Source: Methylomonas methanica (GTDB lineage Bacteria; Pseudomonadota; Gammaproteobacteria; Methylococcales; Methylomonadaceae). From it: 64,000 nucleotides of DNA. The DNA is taken from positions 1 through 64,000 of the forward strand of contig LUUF01000056.1 of assembly GCA_001644045.1 (NCBI GenBank), given 5' to 3'. The position numbers and the translations under genes are program-made. Below, piece after piece: positions 19,018 to 28,197 of this stretch (its first letter is position 1; every line of letters begins with the position of its first letter). Under the pieces are notes generated by a model. The model saw only the letters and a list, made by a program, of their open reading frames with translations, made no database searches and was not told the DNA's origin.

Positions 19018-20820
19018 ATGACCGATCAAACTCCATCTCAAAGCCGTTTCAGACAGATCGTGCTGGCGCATCTGCGCCGGGTGCGCGGCAGTATTTTCGC
19101 GGCCGTCGTCTGTATTCTGGGGTCCACGCTGACCAGCCTGATCGTGCCCTGGCCGCTAAAGCTGATCTTTGATCATGTGTTGCTGAATCATCCGCTGCCG
19201 GCACAGTTGGCAGCGGCGCAGCCCTTGCTTTACGGCGGTAGCGAGCAGGCGTTGTGGATACTCTGCGGCAGCATGGTGGTGATTGCCTTGTTCAAAGGCG
19301 TGTTTTCCTACTATCAGCTGTTTCTGACCTCGCGCATCGGCTACTTGCTGGTCTACACCTTGCGTAGCGAGTTGTTCGACCATTTGCAACGCCTGTCGCT
19401 GGCGTTTCACAGCAGCACGCCATCCGGCGAGTTGTTGAACAAACTCACCAGCGATACCAACACCTTAAAAGACGTTTACGCCGACTCGGCCTTGACCTTT
19501 ACCACCCATGTCCTAACCGTGCTGGGCATGTTCGCGATCATGTTCAGCCTGAGCGTGAAACTGAGCTTGATAGTGCTGGCCAGCTTTCCGCTGCTGTGTC
19601 TGGCCATCGTGATGATTTACAGCAAAGTCAAACGCTCGGCGCGCAAGCAACGCCATAACGAAGGGCGCTTGGCATCACGGGTCAGCGAATTGTTGAATGC
19701 GGTGCCGCTGGTGCAAACCTACGGCATGGAAGATTACGAACGCGAGCGCTTCGATGCCGAAAGCAGCCAATCGATGACCGAAAGCGTGCGCACCGCCCGC
19801 ATCGAAGCCGGGGCGACGCGGATGATTGAAATCATCAGTGCGATCGGCACCGGCATCGTGGTGCTGTTCGGCTGCTTGCAAGTGTTTGCCGGAGTGCTGA
19901 CGCCGGGAGATGTGCTGGTATTCAGTTCGTATATAGCCCAGATGTATCAACCGATTCGGCAAATCACCCGCTTGTCCACGCGCTTTTCCAAGGCCAGCGT
20001 CAGCATAGAACGCATCAGCGAAATTCTCGATACCGAGCCGGACATTCAAGATGTGCCGGATGCGGTGCTGCCCAAAGACTTGCGCGGCGAGATCGAATTC
20101 AGCCATGTGTCTTTTGGTTATCCGACCGGCAAACCTATCCTGCGGGATATTTCCTTTCACATTCAACCCGGTGAGCGGGTGGCCTTGGTCGGCGCTTCCG
20201 GGGCCGGTAAATCGACCATCGCCCGCCTGCTGATCCGCCTTTACGATCCGCAACAGGGCGAGGTACGCATCGACGGTATCGAGGTTGGCCGTTATCAACG
20301 CACTGGTTTACGCCGGGAAATCGGTGTGGTGTTGCAGGACTCGATTCTGTTCGGCACCAGCATTCGCGAAAACATCGGCTACGGCAGCCCGGACGCCACG
20401 CTGGACGACATCGAAGCCGCCGCGCGCCTGGTGCATGCCGACGAATTTATCCGCAATTTGCCGGACGGCTACGACACGGTCTTGGGCGAAAGCGGCGGCA
20501 ATCTGTCCGGCGGTCAAAAGCAACGCCTGTGTCTGGCGCGGGCCTTGTTGCGCAAATCCTCGATTCTGATTCTAGACGAACCGACCTCAGCGGTGGATGC
20601 CAAGTCTCAGGCCTTGATCCGCGACGCCATCGACAATCTGCACGGCGGCAAAACCGTGCTGGTGATCGCCCATCAGTTTCACACCATCCGCAATTTCGAC
20701 CGGATTTTAGTATTGAAGCAAGGCGTGATTGTCGAGCAGGGCAGCCACGAAGCCTTGATGCAGATGGGCGGCCATTATCACGAACTGTATAAACTCCAAC
20801 ATGGGTTGCGTGCCGCATGA
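19018..20820 (+). CDS. ABC exporter, fused membrane and ATPase domains
   Basis: The 600-aa half-transporter has about six membrane helices in the first 320 residues. The ATPase domain follows: Walker A GASGAGKST (near residue 395), Q-loop VLQDSILFG, signature LSGGQKQR, Walker B ILILDEP and H-loop VIAHQ. MsbA/lipid-linked-glycan exporters have this layout and work as homodimers. In this cluster it is the only evident inner-membrane exporter, so it probably flips a lipid-linked glycan or moves the product to the periplasm. Confidence 0.92.
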   Translation: MTDQTPSQSRFRQIVLAHLRRVRGSIFAAVVCILGSTLTSLIVPWPLKLIFDHVLLNHPLPAQLAAAQPLLYGGSEQALWILCGSMVVIALFKGVFSYYQLFLTSRIGYLLVYTLRSELFDHLQRLSLAFHSSTPSGELLNKLTSDTNTLKDVYADSALTFTTHVLTVLGMFAIMFSLSVKLSLIVLASFPLLCLAIVMIYSKVKRSARKQRHNEGRLASRVSELLNAVPLVQTYGMEDYERERFDAESSQSMTESVRTARIEAGATRMIEIISAIGTGIVVLFGCLQVFAGVLTPGDVLVFSSYIAQMYQPIRQITRLSTRFSKASVSIERISEILDTEPDIQDVPDAVLPKDLRGEIEFSHVSFGYPTGKPILRDISFHIQPGERVALVGASGAGKSTIARLLIRLYDPQQGEVRIDGIEVGRYQRTGLRREIGVVLQDSILFGTSIRENIGYGSPDATLDDIEAAARLVHADEFIRNLPDGYDTVLGESGGNLSGGQKQRLCLARALLRKSSILILDEPTSAVDAKSQALIRDAIDNLHGGKTVLVIAHQFHTIRNFDRILVLKQGVIVEQGSHEALMQMGGHYHELYKLQHGLRAA

Positions 20821-22028
20821 ACCACTACAAACCGCGATTACTCTTATATTGCCAACACTCGTTGGGCATGGGCCATTGGGTCAGGGCGATGACCTTGGCC
20901 AATGCCTTGAGCCGCGAGTTTCGGGTGACCTTTCTGAATGGCGGCCGCGCACCGGATCATCAGGCCGCCATTGCCGATCTTGATATGCTGAATCTGCCGC
21001 CGCTGGGCATGGGCGAGGATCATCAGCTGTATAGCCAGGATGATCGTTACAGCGTTACGGAAGCATTGGCATTGCGCCGGCAACTGATACTGGATAGCTA
21101 TGCCTTGCTCAGGCCGGAAGTGGTTTTGATCGAACTGTTCCCGTTCGGCCGCAAGAAACTGGCTGGCGAGTTACTGCCGCTATTAAAAACCGCGCGTCGC
21201 GACAAACAGGCCCGGCCGTTGGTGCTATGCAGTCTGCGAGACATCATGGTCAATGCCCGCAAAGACCAAAGTCGTCACGACGAGCGCGCTCGCTGGATTA
21301 CCGACCGTTATTTCGACGGTCTGTTGGTACACGCCGATCCGCGTTTTGCCCGCCTGGAAGACAGCTTCCGCCCGCGCCATCCGCTGAAAACCCCGCTACT
21401 TTACACCGGCTTTGTCGCCCCCGGCCGCATCCCCGCCGCGGTAAAACCGCCCCGGCGCGGTGTGTTGGTATCGGCTGGCGGCGGCATGGTCGGCGCGCCG
21501 CTATTTCAGGCTGCGATTCAGGCCCATGCCATGAATTGGGCAAGTGAAAGATTGCCGATGACCATCGTCGCCGGGCCGTTTTTACCGGAAACAGATTGGC
21601 AGGAATTATCGGCGCAAGTCAAAGGCATGGAAGGTCTGACCTTACTGCGCTCGGTGCCGGCGATGCAGCCTTTGCTGGCGGCGCACAGCCTGTCGGTCAG
21701 CCAGTGCGGTTACAACACGGTGATGGACATCCTCGAATCTCGTACCCCGGCCTTGGTCGTGCCGTTTGTGCGCGGCCAGGAAGACGAGCAAAGCCAGCGG
21801 GCGCAAAAGTTGGCGCAATTGGGCTTGGTGAAAGTATTGAATCCGACGGAACTGACTGGCCCGCGTTTGGCCGAGCGTATTTTGCAATTAAGAGGGTTTT
21901 CGCCCAATTCGGCCGGCCTGGATTTGGCCGGCGCAGACCATACCGTGCGCCTGATTCTGGAATTACTGACAAGCAGACAGGACGCGAACGCCGAATCTCT
22001 GCCAAAGGAGTATGCCCATGCCTGCTGA
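20817..22028 (+). CDS. MurG-like GT-B glycosyltransferase (second)
   Basis: The 403-aa protein overlaps the ABC exporter stop (ATGA). The N-terminal loop YCQHSLGMGHWVRAM and the C-terminal SQCGYNTVMDIL followed by PFVRGQEDEQSQRA are donor-binding signatures of GT28-like enzymes. It is a paralogue of the 8954 and 24411 genes, with closer N-terminal resemblance to the latter. The specific sugar is unknown. Confidence 0.82.
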   Translation: MNHYKPRLLLYCQHSLGMGHWVRAMTLANALSREFRVTFLNGGRAPDHQAAIADLDMLNLPPLGMGEDHQLYSQDDRYSVTEALALRRQLILDSYALLRPEVVLIELFPFGRKKLAGELLPLLKTARRDKQARPLVLCSLRDIMVNARKDQSRHDERARWITDRYFDGLLVHADPRFARLEDSFRPRHPLKTPLLYTGFVAPGRIPAAVKPPRRGVLVSAGGGMVGAPLFQAAIQAHAMNWASERLPMTIVAGPFLPETDWQELSAQVKGMEGLTLLRSVPAMQPLLAAHSLSVSQCGYNTVMDILESRTPALVVPFVRGQEDEQSQRAQKLAQLGLVKVLNPTELTGPRLAERILQLRGFSPNSAGLDLAGADHTVRLILELLTSRQDANAESLPKEYAHAC

Positions 22029-22860
22029 TTGGTTGACTCCGGTCCGCGCGGCATTGGATGCCAAAGAGCGGCCGATCGAGATTTTCTTTCGCGACGACGA
22101 TGCCGGTTGGGATGATAGCCGTCTGTTCGAGCTACTCGATTGCTTTCAAGCTTGCGAGGTGCCGATCGATCTGGCCATGATTCCGCAGGCTACCACCGAA
22201 AAACTTGTCGAAGCACTGCTGGCGCGCTGGCAAACAAAACCGGCGATGCTGGGTTTGCACCAGCACGGCTTTAGTCATGATAACCACGAAGTTCAAGGCC
22301 GCAAATGCGAATTCGGCGAGAGCCGCAGCGGCGACCGGCAATACCAGGATTTACACACAGGCAAACTACAGCTGGAGCAATGGTTGGGTCCGGTACTGGA
22401 CGGGATTTTCACACCGCCCTGGAACCGTTGTAGCCAAGCCACGGCCGACAGCTTGGTTAAACTGGGTTTTCAAGCGCTGTCGCGCAACCGATGTGCGGCT
22501 CTGCTCAACACCGGAACATTGCGGGAAATTCCGGTGGCTATCGACTGGTGCGGAATCAGGGTCAAATCCGCTCAGCCCTGGCTTGCGCTTGGTCAAGCCA
22601 TAACCGATGTTTTGCAACAAGAGCATCCAGATCCACTGGGCATCATGTTGCACCATGCGGTGATGGACAGCGACGACCTCGATCGTCTGCAAGCCTTGCT
22701 GCGCCTGTTCCGTGAACATCCCAATGTCCATTGCCGATTGATGCGCGAATTTTTGCGCCCCGCACACGTTGTCGATACAGCGGCTTGTGCTGTGGCGTTT
22801 GACTCCCAGGTCGTGCCGTTGCCGGCTTACGGCCTTACCTCCGATCAACCCATCCACTGA
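22018..22860 (+). CDS. Polysaccharide deacetylase-like protein
   Basis: The 280-aa protein has FFRDDDAGW (Asp-Asp metal/base region) and LGLHQHGFSHDNHE, which supplies the H-x-x-x-H metal ligands of the NodB/carbohydrate esterase 4 fold. TPPWNR and LHHAVMD complete the pocket. AAAGGAG lies seven bases before ATG 22018; an ATG six bases earlier is too close to it. No signal peptide is visible, so it would act in the cytoplasm on a precursor, or be released with the exporter. Confidence 0.8.
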   Translation: MPADWLTPVRAALDAKERPIEIFFRDDDAGWDDSRLFELLDCFQACEVPIDLAMIPQATTEKLVEALLARWQTKPAMLGLHQHGFSHDNHEVQGRKCEFGESRSGDRQYQDLHTGKLQLEQWLGPVLDGIFTPPWNRCSQATADSLVKLGFQALSRNRCAALLNTGTLREIPVAIDWCGIRVKSAQPWLALGQAITDVLQQEHPDPLGIMLHHAVMDSDDLDRLQALLRLFREHPNVHCRLMREFLRPAHVVDTAACAVAFDSQVVPLPAYGLTSDQPIH

Positions 22861-22874
22861 TTTGCCTTCCACTG

Positions 22875-24398
22875 ATGAGCTTCACACCCTTCATAATAAA
22901 AACCGGAAAAACCGCACTGCTGGCCGGCGGCGCCTTGCTCAGTCTATCCGTACTCGCCGACACGGTTGTCCAGCAAGCGACAGCATCGGCGCAACGTAAT
23001 GATAATGCGTTCCGCCAGGACAACGGCGACGGCGTCAGGAAGGAGCCGCTGCGTATCAACCCAGGCGACAAACGGCCCGCCGACCAGTTTAAGGTTGACG
23101 TATTCGGTCACCCGTTGACGATCGGCGGCGCCTACGAACTCGAGCCCCGCTATGTCGAAGACCGGCGTCTGGATCCGCGCCGCGACGACGATGTGGCCAA
23201 TGTTTATCAAGACCTGAAGCTGGAGTTGTTTTACCAGTGGTCCAAATCCGTATCGTTTTTTGTGCAGTCCGACGTTTATTACGATCCGGAGGTCTACACC
23301 GAAAGCGGTCTGGATCAATACGAGGCCGGCATTAAACTGACCCAGGCCTGGCTGTTCATCCATCAAATGTTCGATTCGGAATATAGTTTGCAAGTGGGCC
23401 GGCAGCGTATCGCCGACAAGCGCCAATGGTGGTGGAACGACGAACTGGATGCGGCGCGGATTTATTATGGCGAGGATACGCTGTTTGCCGAATTGGCCAT
23501 CGCCAAGGAATTGGGCTCCAAACAATCCGATCAGGATTTCATCGACCCGGTCAGCGACCGGGTGGTGCGCTTGATGGGCGACATGGTTTGGCAATGGGAC
23601 CCGAAGCAAAACTTGTCCTTGTTCTTTCTGAGCCAGTTCGACAATTCGGACAATCAACATCCCGGCGACGTGATCCGAGCCAATCGTAAAGATGCCAGCG
23701 ACGGCGACTTGAATTGGTTCGGCGGCCGGGCGATGGGTAAATTCAAAATCGAGCGTGTCGGCAAGATCGGTTATTGGCTGGACTCGGCGTTTGTATTTGG
23801 GGAAGAGACCACCCAAACCTTCACCGACATTAACAGCAACGTGTCCCGGGTCAGAGCGCAAACGCCGCGGCACGTCGAGGCCTGGGGCATGGACGCCGGC
23901 ATTACCTGGTACAGCAATCTGTTTTTGGAACCTTACCTGACTTTGGGTTATGCCTACGGTTCCGGCGATTCCAATCCCGGAGACGGCACCGATAGTAGTT
24001 ACCGGCAATCAGGGATACACAACAACAAAATCAAATTATCCGGCAGCCAGCGGTTTCGCTATTACGGCGAGCTGTTTCGGCCGGAGTTGTCGAATTTGAA
24101 CATCATGACCGCCGCGTTGGGCTTTCCGATCTCCGAGCAAAGTTCCATCGATTTGCTCTACCACCACTACGAACAGGCCACGCCTTCGGCTACGATTCGC
24201 GATTCACGGATACGGGCCACGCCCAACGGTAGAAGAGGCACGCTGGGGGACGAGTTCGATTTGGTATTGTCCCTGGACGAATGGAAGCATTTACAGGTGC
24301 AATTTGCCGGCTCACTATTCATGGCCGGCCCGGCTTTCGGCGCGTTGGAAGGCAATAACTCCTTCCAGCTCGATCTGACCTTTAAATACAGCTTTTAA
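22875..24398 (+). CDS. AlgE-type outer membrane export porin
   Basis: The 507-aa protein has a signal peptide, then alternating amphipathic strands typical of a beta-barrel and a terminal FKYSF ending in aromatic Phe, the outer membrane sorting signal. The N-terminal region GGAYELEPRYVEDRRLD and repeated strand patterns such as YSLQVGRQRIADKRQWWWNDELD match the alginate export (AlgE) family. It would be the outer membrane exit of the polymer made by this operon. Its presence argues that the product is secreted. Confidence 0.82.
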   Translation: MSFTPFIIKTGKTALLAGGALLSLSVLADTVVQQATASAQRNDNAFRQDNGDGVRKEPLRINPGDKRPADQFKVDVFGHPLTIGGAYELEPRYVEDRRLDPRRDDDVANVYQDLKLELFYQWSKSVSFFVQSDVYYDPEVYTESGLDQYEAGIKLTQAWLFIHQMFDSEYSLQVGRQRIADKRQWWWNDELDAARIYYGEDTLFAELAIAKELGSKQSDQDFIDPVSDRVVRLMGDMVWQWDPKQNLSLFFLSQFDNSDNQHPGDVIRANRKDASDGDLNWFGGRAMGKFKIERVGKIGYWLDSAFVFGEETTQTFTDINSNVSRVRAQTPRHVEAWGMDAGITWYSNLFLEPYLTLGYAYGSGDSNPGDGTDSSYRQSGIHNNKIKLSGSQRFRYYGELFRPELSNLNIMTAALGFPISEQSSIDLLYHHYEQATPSATIRDSRIRATPNGRRGTLGDEFDLVLSLDEWKHLQVQFAGSLFMAGPAFGALEGNNSFQLDLTFKYSF

Positions 24399-24410
24399 GG
24401 GCCGGCTGCC

Positions 24411-25553
24411 ATGCATTCGAAACGCCGCAAAATCCTGTTTTATTGCCAAAGCCTGGTCGGTTTGGGGCATTTGACCAGCAGCTTGCTGGTAATCCGCGAG
24501 CTGTCGACTTTTGCCGATGTGGATTTGATCCACGGCGGCCAAGGTTTGCAGCAGATGCCGGAACTGCCGGGATTTCGGCATCTGCGTTTGCCGACGATTT
24601 TAATCGACAGTGCAACCGATGAATTTTATGCGCCCGATAGCGACAAGCCAATCGAAGTGCTCTGGGCCGAGCGCGCCGTGGCTATCGAGCAATTTGTAAA
24701 CTGGCCTTACGATGCGGTGATTGTCGAATTTTTCCCGTTCGGCCGGCGGCGCCTGAAAAAAGAGATTCTTGGCTTGTTTGCCACCGTCAGGCAGCGTTGC
24801 GGCGCGATACCTATTTTTTGTTTTGTCCGGGAAATTCTGGTGCCGGCGCCACTGGAAGCCGAACAGCGTATGGTGAAACTGGTGCGGGAGCATATTCAAA
24901 CGGTATTCGTGCGCGGCGATCCGGACATTGTGCGTTTTGAAGAAACCTTTAGTTTGACCGCCGAAATTGCCGACCGCTTGGTTTATGTGGGCTACGTTAG
25001 TCCGCCGCCTCCGGCAAGTTGGCCGGTACGACGGAACAGGATCGTCGTCAGTCAGGGCGGCGGTGAAATCGGCAAGACTCTGCTGCGCGCCGCGATCCAG
25101 ACCGCGCGATTGCTGCCGGATTACCATTTTCTGGTTGTCACCAGCTCCAGAGCCTCGGCAAGCAAAATTGCCGAGTTGCAGGCGCTGGTCGGCAGCCCGA
25201 ATGTTCAAGTCGTTTCGTTCTTGAATGACTTTCAGGAGAATCTGCAATCCGCCGCGTTGTCGATCAGCCTGGGCGGCGACAACACATTGATGGACGTGAT
25301 CAGCACTCGCACGCCAGCGTTGGCTTATCCTTACGCCGGCAATAGCGAGCAAGGTCTGCGGATTGAAAAGCTGGCCGGCAAAGGCTTTGTATTTCCGTTA
25401 ACCGACAAGGATCTGACGCCGGAACGGCTAAATATCAAAATCAGGGAAACGATAAATCAAACTTATCCGCAACAGGCCATAGCTATTAATGGCGCGGCCG
25501 AAATCAGTCGACGGATAAGGGTGATGCTTGAGGGTGGATTTTGTGAAGACTAG
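24411..25553 (+). CDS. MurG-like GT-B glycosyltransferase (third)
   Basis: The 380-aa protein is the last operon gene. The glycine loop is YCQSLVGLGHLTSSL, and the donor-binding segment SLGGDNTLMDVI is followed by PYAGNSEQGLRIEKLA. It resembles the 20817 enzyme (both have EFFPFGRRRLKKE / ELFPFGRKKLAGE). Its stop overlaps by four bases the end of the convergent subtilase gene, so transcription from both sides meets here. Confidence 0.82.
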   Translation: MHSKRRKILFYCQSLVGLGHLTSSLLVIRELSTFADVDLIHGGQGLQQMPELPGFRHLRLPTILIDSATDEFYAPDSDKPIEVLWAERAVAIEQFVNWPYDAVIVEFFPFGRRRLKKEILGLFATVRQRCGAIPIFCFVREILVPAPLEAEQRMVKLVREHIQTVFVRGDPDIVRFEETFSLTAEIADRLVYVGYVSPPPPASWPVRRNRIVVSQGGGEIGKTLLRAAIQTARLLPDYHFLVVTSSRASASKIAELQALVGSPNVQVVSFLNDFQENLQSAALSISLGGDNTLMDVISTRTPALAYPYAGNSEQGLRIEKLAGKGFVFPLTDKDLTPERLNIKIRETINQTYPQQAIAINGAAEISRRIRVMLEGGFCED

Positions 25554-26794
25554 CGCGAGCGTTCCGTAGGAGAGGCTAGGGCGGTACTCGAATCGAGCAA
25601 ATTGGCGGTCGATGCGTCGCTGCCGAGCCGGCGTTTGATGTCCGCAGCTTTCCAGTCTGGATGCAGTTGCAGCAGCAAAGCGGCCATGCCGGCCACATGC
25701 GGCGTGGCGAAGGAACTGCCGCTCATGAAATCATAGGCTTGGTGTGGCACCGTCGTCAGGATGTCTTTGCCGGGCGCGACGATTTGCTGGTTGTTGCCGT
25801 CGTTTGTCTGACCAACCGCTATCACCCCGGGAATGTTGGCCGGAAAGCCGCCGGCTTGATTTTGGCTCGGCACTGCCGCGACTACAATAATGCCTTTGGC
25901 CAACGCTTTCTCAATTAGTTGATGTACTAAAGGGTCTTCGGGGCCGCTCAGGCTCAGATTGATGATATGGCTATTCATTCTGATAGCCTGATTCAAGGCC
26001 AACGCTAATGTAAAGCTGTTGCAATGTGCCGCCAAGGAATTGGGTTTTTCCGGCCAGCAAGCTCGGAACGCCAAAATTTCCGCTTCCGGGGCGATGCCGG
26101 CTATGCCTATGCCGTTGTTAGGGTGTGCGGATAACACGCCAGCGACCGCCGTGCCGTGTATGTCGGCCAGATTGTGATCGCTGGGTTCCGGCGCGGTGTT
26201 TTCCGAATACTTGATCCGGCCCTGTAAGTCCGGGTGTTCGGTATCCACGCCGGTGTCAATGACGGCAATACGCACGCCCTGGCCGGTGGTCGTACGGTGC
26301 AGATCGGCTATCCGCAACGCGTTAAAACCGGTTTGTAAATGCAGGTACGGATCGCTGTATGTCTGAGTAGGTGCCGCTTGTTTACCTAATACCTGAAAAC
26401 CATGCATTTGCTGGACGGACGACACGTCGCTGTCCTGTTGCAACTCCGCTATTGCTTGTTGCACGGGTAAGCTATCCGGCACCTCGTACACCACGCAGCT
26501 GACGCCCAATGTGGTAACCGGCCACTGGGCGACGAACTGCAAATGATGGCGCTCGGCCAGGTCCTGAGCAATATGTTCGCTCCAGCCGGAGTTGCCGTAT
26601 TGACCCCGCAAGCGATAACCGTCCAAGGCATTGGCCGGCAGTGCCCGATCAATGCTGCGGTCGGTAAAGGTGACCAGCAGACGGCGTTCTTCCGCGGTTT
26701 TGCTGTCGCCCAGCCGCGATAAATCGCTGGCGCAGGCGCAGGCGCTAAGCAGCCCGAGCAAGCAAATAAACAGATTTAAGCGCACTAGTTTCAT
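25550..26794 (-). CDS. Subtilisin-like (S8) serine protease, lipoprotein
   Basis: The 414-aa protein has a lipoprotein signal peptide with lipobox LLSAC near residue 20. The catalytic triad is visible as Asp in IAVIDTGVDTEHPDL, His in HGTAVAGVL and Ser in GSSFATPHVAGMAALL. The 100 residues before the catalytic domain look like a propeptide. ATG 26794 is six bases after the anti-sigma stop, so the pair is coupled; a TTG two codons earlier is an alternative. Anchored in the envelope, it may process the anti-sigma factor or another envelope protein. Confidence 0.88.
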   Translation of the reverse strand: MKLVRLNLFICLLGLLSACACASDLSRLGDSKTAEERRLLVTFTDRSIDRALPANALDGYRLRGQYGNSGWSEHIAQDLAERHHLQFVAQWPVTTLGVSCVVYEVPDSLPVQQAIAELQQDSDVSSVQQMHGFQVLGKQAAPTQTYSDPYLHLQTGFNALRIADLHRTTTGQGVRIAVIDTGVDTEHPDLQGRIKYSENTAPEPSDHNLADIHGTAVAGVLSAHPNNGIGIAGIAPEAEILAFRACWPEKPNSLAAHCNSFTLALALNQAIRMNSHIINLSLSGPEDPLVHQLIEKALAKGIIVVAAVPSQNQAGGFPANIPGVIAVGQTNDGNNQQIVAPGKDILTTVPHQAYDFMSGSSFATPHVAGMAALLLQLHPDWKAADIKRRLGSDASTANLLDSSTALASPTERSR

Positions 26795-26800
26795 GATCAA

Positions 26801-27508
26801 TTACGGTTGTAAAATCGGTTCGGCCAGTATTACATCCTGTCGGCCGCGGAGCAACGCCAAAGCGTCGGCCATGTCGGCATCAGGCTTGCCGGTGGCGATT
26901 TTGACAGTGTAAGCGCCGACGCTGTTCGGCCCGTCTACCCGTATTCCGCCAATTTGGTTAAGCGCGGCGTCTATGTCTTTTTCTGCCAGGTTCTTCGCAA
27001 ACACCACGCGAAACTGGCCGGTCGGACCAGTGTCCGGTTTGGCCGCGGAAAGCGTGTAATAGTCGGTGGTATTGGCCGGCCGCAGGTATTGCACGGCGGC
27101 CGGTAGCGTGACCAATAACAAGGACGCGGCAATAGCCAGGCCTTTTCCGGTATTGCCGGCGATTCGCCAAAATCCGCGACCAGCGCTGAATAGTTTTACA
27201 TTAGCGCTAGCAAGCTTTTCGGGTTGGCTATCTGCCCGTGCGCTAAGCGGGAGTTGACTGGCTGTTTGCATTTTGGCTCGCAGGCCGGCGAAAGAGGCTT
27301 CGGCAGCTACGTCCAGATCGGCCGCTTGTTGCACGGCTGCCGCGAGTTTACGCAGCGCCAGCAATTCGCGTCGGCAGACTAGGCAGCTTTTTACATGTTG
27401 GTCTACCTGTCGGCGTTCGTTAACTGTCAGGCTTTGATTGACATACCAGGGCAGCAGCAACACGATTTCCGAGTGGGAAGCAGCGGATGACGAAATCTGT
27501 GAGTTCAT
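26801..27508 (-). CDS. Anti-sigma factor with zinc-finger N-terminus
   Basis: The 235-aa protein has H-x3-C-x2-C (HVKSCLVC) near residues 37-44, the zinc anti-sigma signature, followed by one membrane helix near residue 110 (GLAIAASLLLVTLPAAV). The periplasmic part ends with GAYTVKIATG...ALALLRGRQDVILAEP, a pattern seen in subtilase propeptide/inhibitor-like domains. GGAGAAATAAGGCC precedes ATG 27508; upstream in-frame starts lie inside the sigma gene. It should hold the ECF sigma of the preceding gene inactive until a signal arrives. Confidence 0.85.
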   Translation of the reverse strand: MNSQISSSAASHSEIVLLLPWYVNQSLTVNERRQVDQHVKSCLVCRRELLALRKLAAAVQQAADLDVAAEASFAGLRAKMQTASQLPLSARADSQPEKLASANVKLFSAGRGFWRIAGNTGKGLAIAASLLLVTLPAAVQYLRPANTTDYYTLSAAKPDTGPTGQFRVVFAKNLAEKDIDAALNQIGGIRVDGPNSVGAYTVKIATGKPDADMADALALLRGRQDVILAEPILQP

Positions 27509-27512
27509 GGCC

Positions 27513-28109
27513 TTATTTCTCCTGTGCATCGGCAAAAACCTGCAGTTTCCTGCGGGCATGAAACATACGGGTCTTTACGGTATTTTCCGGGCAATCGAGG
27601 ATTTTGGCGACATCCTGATAAGACAAACCGTGGTAAAAAGTTAGTTCGATAACGGCGCGTTGCTCCGGCGGTAAAGTGGCCAGCGCATAGTTTAGCCAAT
27701 CTTCGTTTTCCCAATTTTTGGCTGGATTCGCGGTTGGATCGCCTATGGTTTCCGTTAATTCATCGATATCGACATCGTTGCCGCGTCTGGCGCTTTTTGC
27801 CATGGCTTTCAAGGTTTTGTGATAGGCGATGCCGAATATCCAGGTGGAAATTTTGCTCTCATGGTTGAAGCCGTGCGGTTTTTCCCAAACGACGAGCAGG
27901 GTTTCCTGTATTAACTCTTCCACCGCTTCGGGTTGGCGCGTCATGCGCAATATGAAACGAAACAAGCGTGGATAGTAGTTTTTGTAGAAGGCCTCGAACG
28001 CGGCGGTATCGCCTTCGCCGATAAGTTGCAGCAAAGTGTGCTCGTCCGAGCGGGTATCGGGCTGTTCGGGCATGGTCGGTCGATGTAGGTTAGGTACTAA
28101 ACGCAGCAT
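27513..28109 (-). CDS. ECF-type RNA polymerase sigma factor
   Basis: The 198-aa protein has region 2 (YKNYYPRLFRFILRM, VEELIQETLLVVW) and region 4 (LPPEQRAVIELTFYHGLSYQDVAKILDCPENTVKTR), the two domains of extracytoplasmic-function sigma factors. ATG 28109 has AGG eight bases upstream. Four bases separate it from the anti-sigma gene. Its own promoter candidate (28154-28181) matches the one before the polysaccharide operon, so it probably autoregulates and activates polymer synthesis. Confidence 0.93.
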   Translation of the reverse strand: MLRLVPNLHRPTMPEQPDTRSDEHTLLQLIGEGDTAAFEAFYKNYYPRLFRFILRMTRQPEAVEELIQETLLVVWEKPHGFNHESKISTWIFGIAYHKTLKAMAKSARRGNDVDIDELTETIGDPTANPAKNWENEDWLNYALATLPPEQRAVIELTFYHGLSYQDVAKILDCPENTVKTRMFHARRKLQVFADAQEK

Positions 28110-28153
28110 GGCTCAAACCTGGATTCCTATGATTTTAGCTTGGTGTGCGAGTG

Positions 28154-28181
28154 TATTCCGCTGCGAAGCGGGAAGGTTCAA
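28154..28181 (-). promoter_or_regulatory. Putative autoregulated ECF promoter
   Basis: Read on the minus strand: TTGAACCTT (28181-28173), 13 bases, GGAATA (28159-28154), then CAC. Spacing and both blocks match the site at 8807-8834. The start codon is 44 bases downstream. Confidence 0.65.
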
Positions 28182-28197
28182 AGCCGCGAAAAATTTT

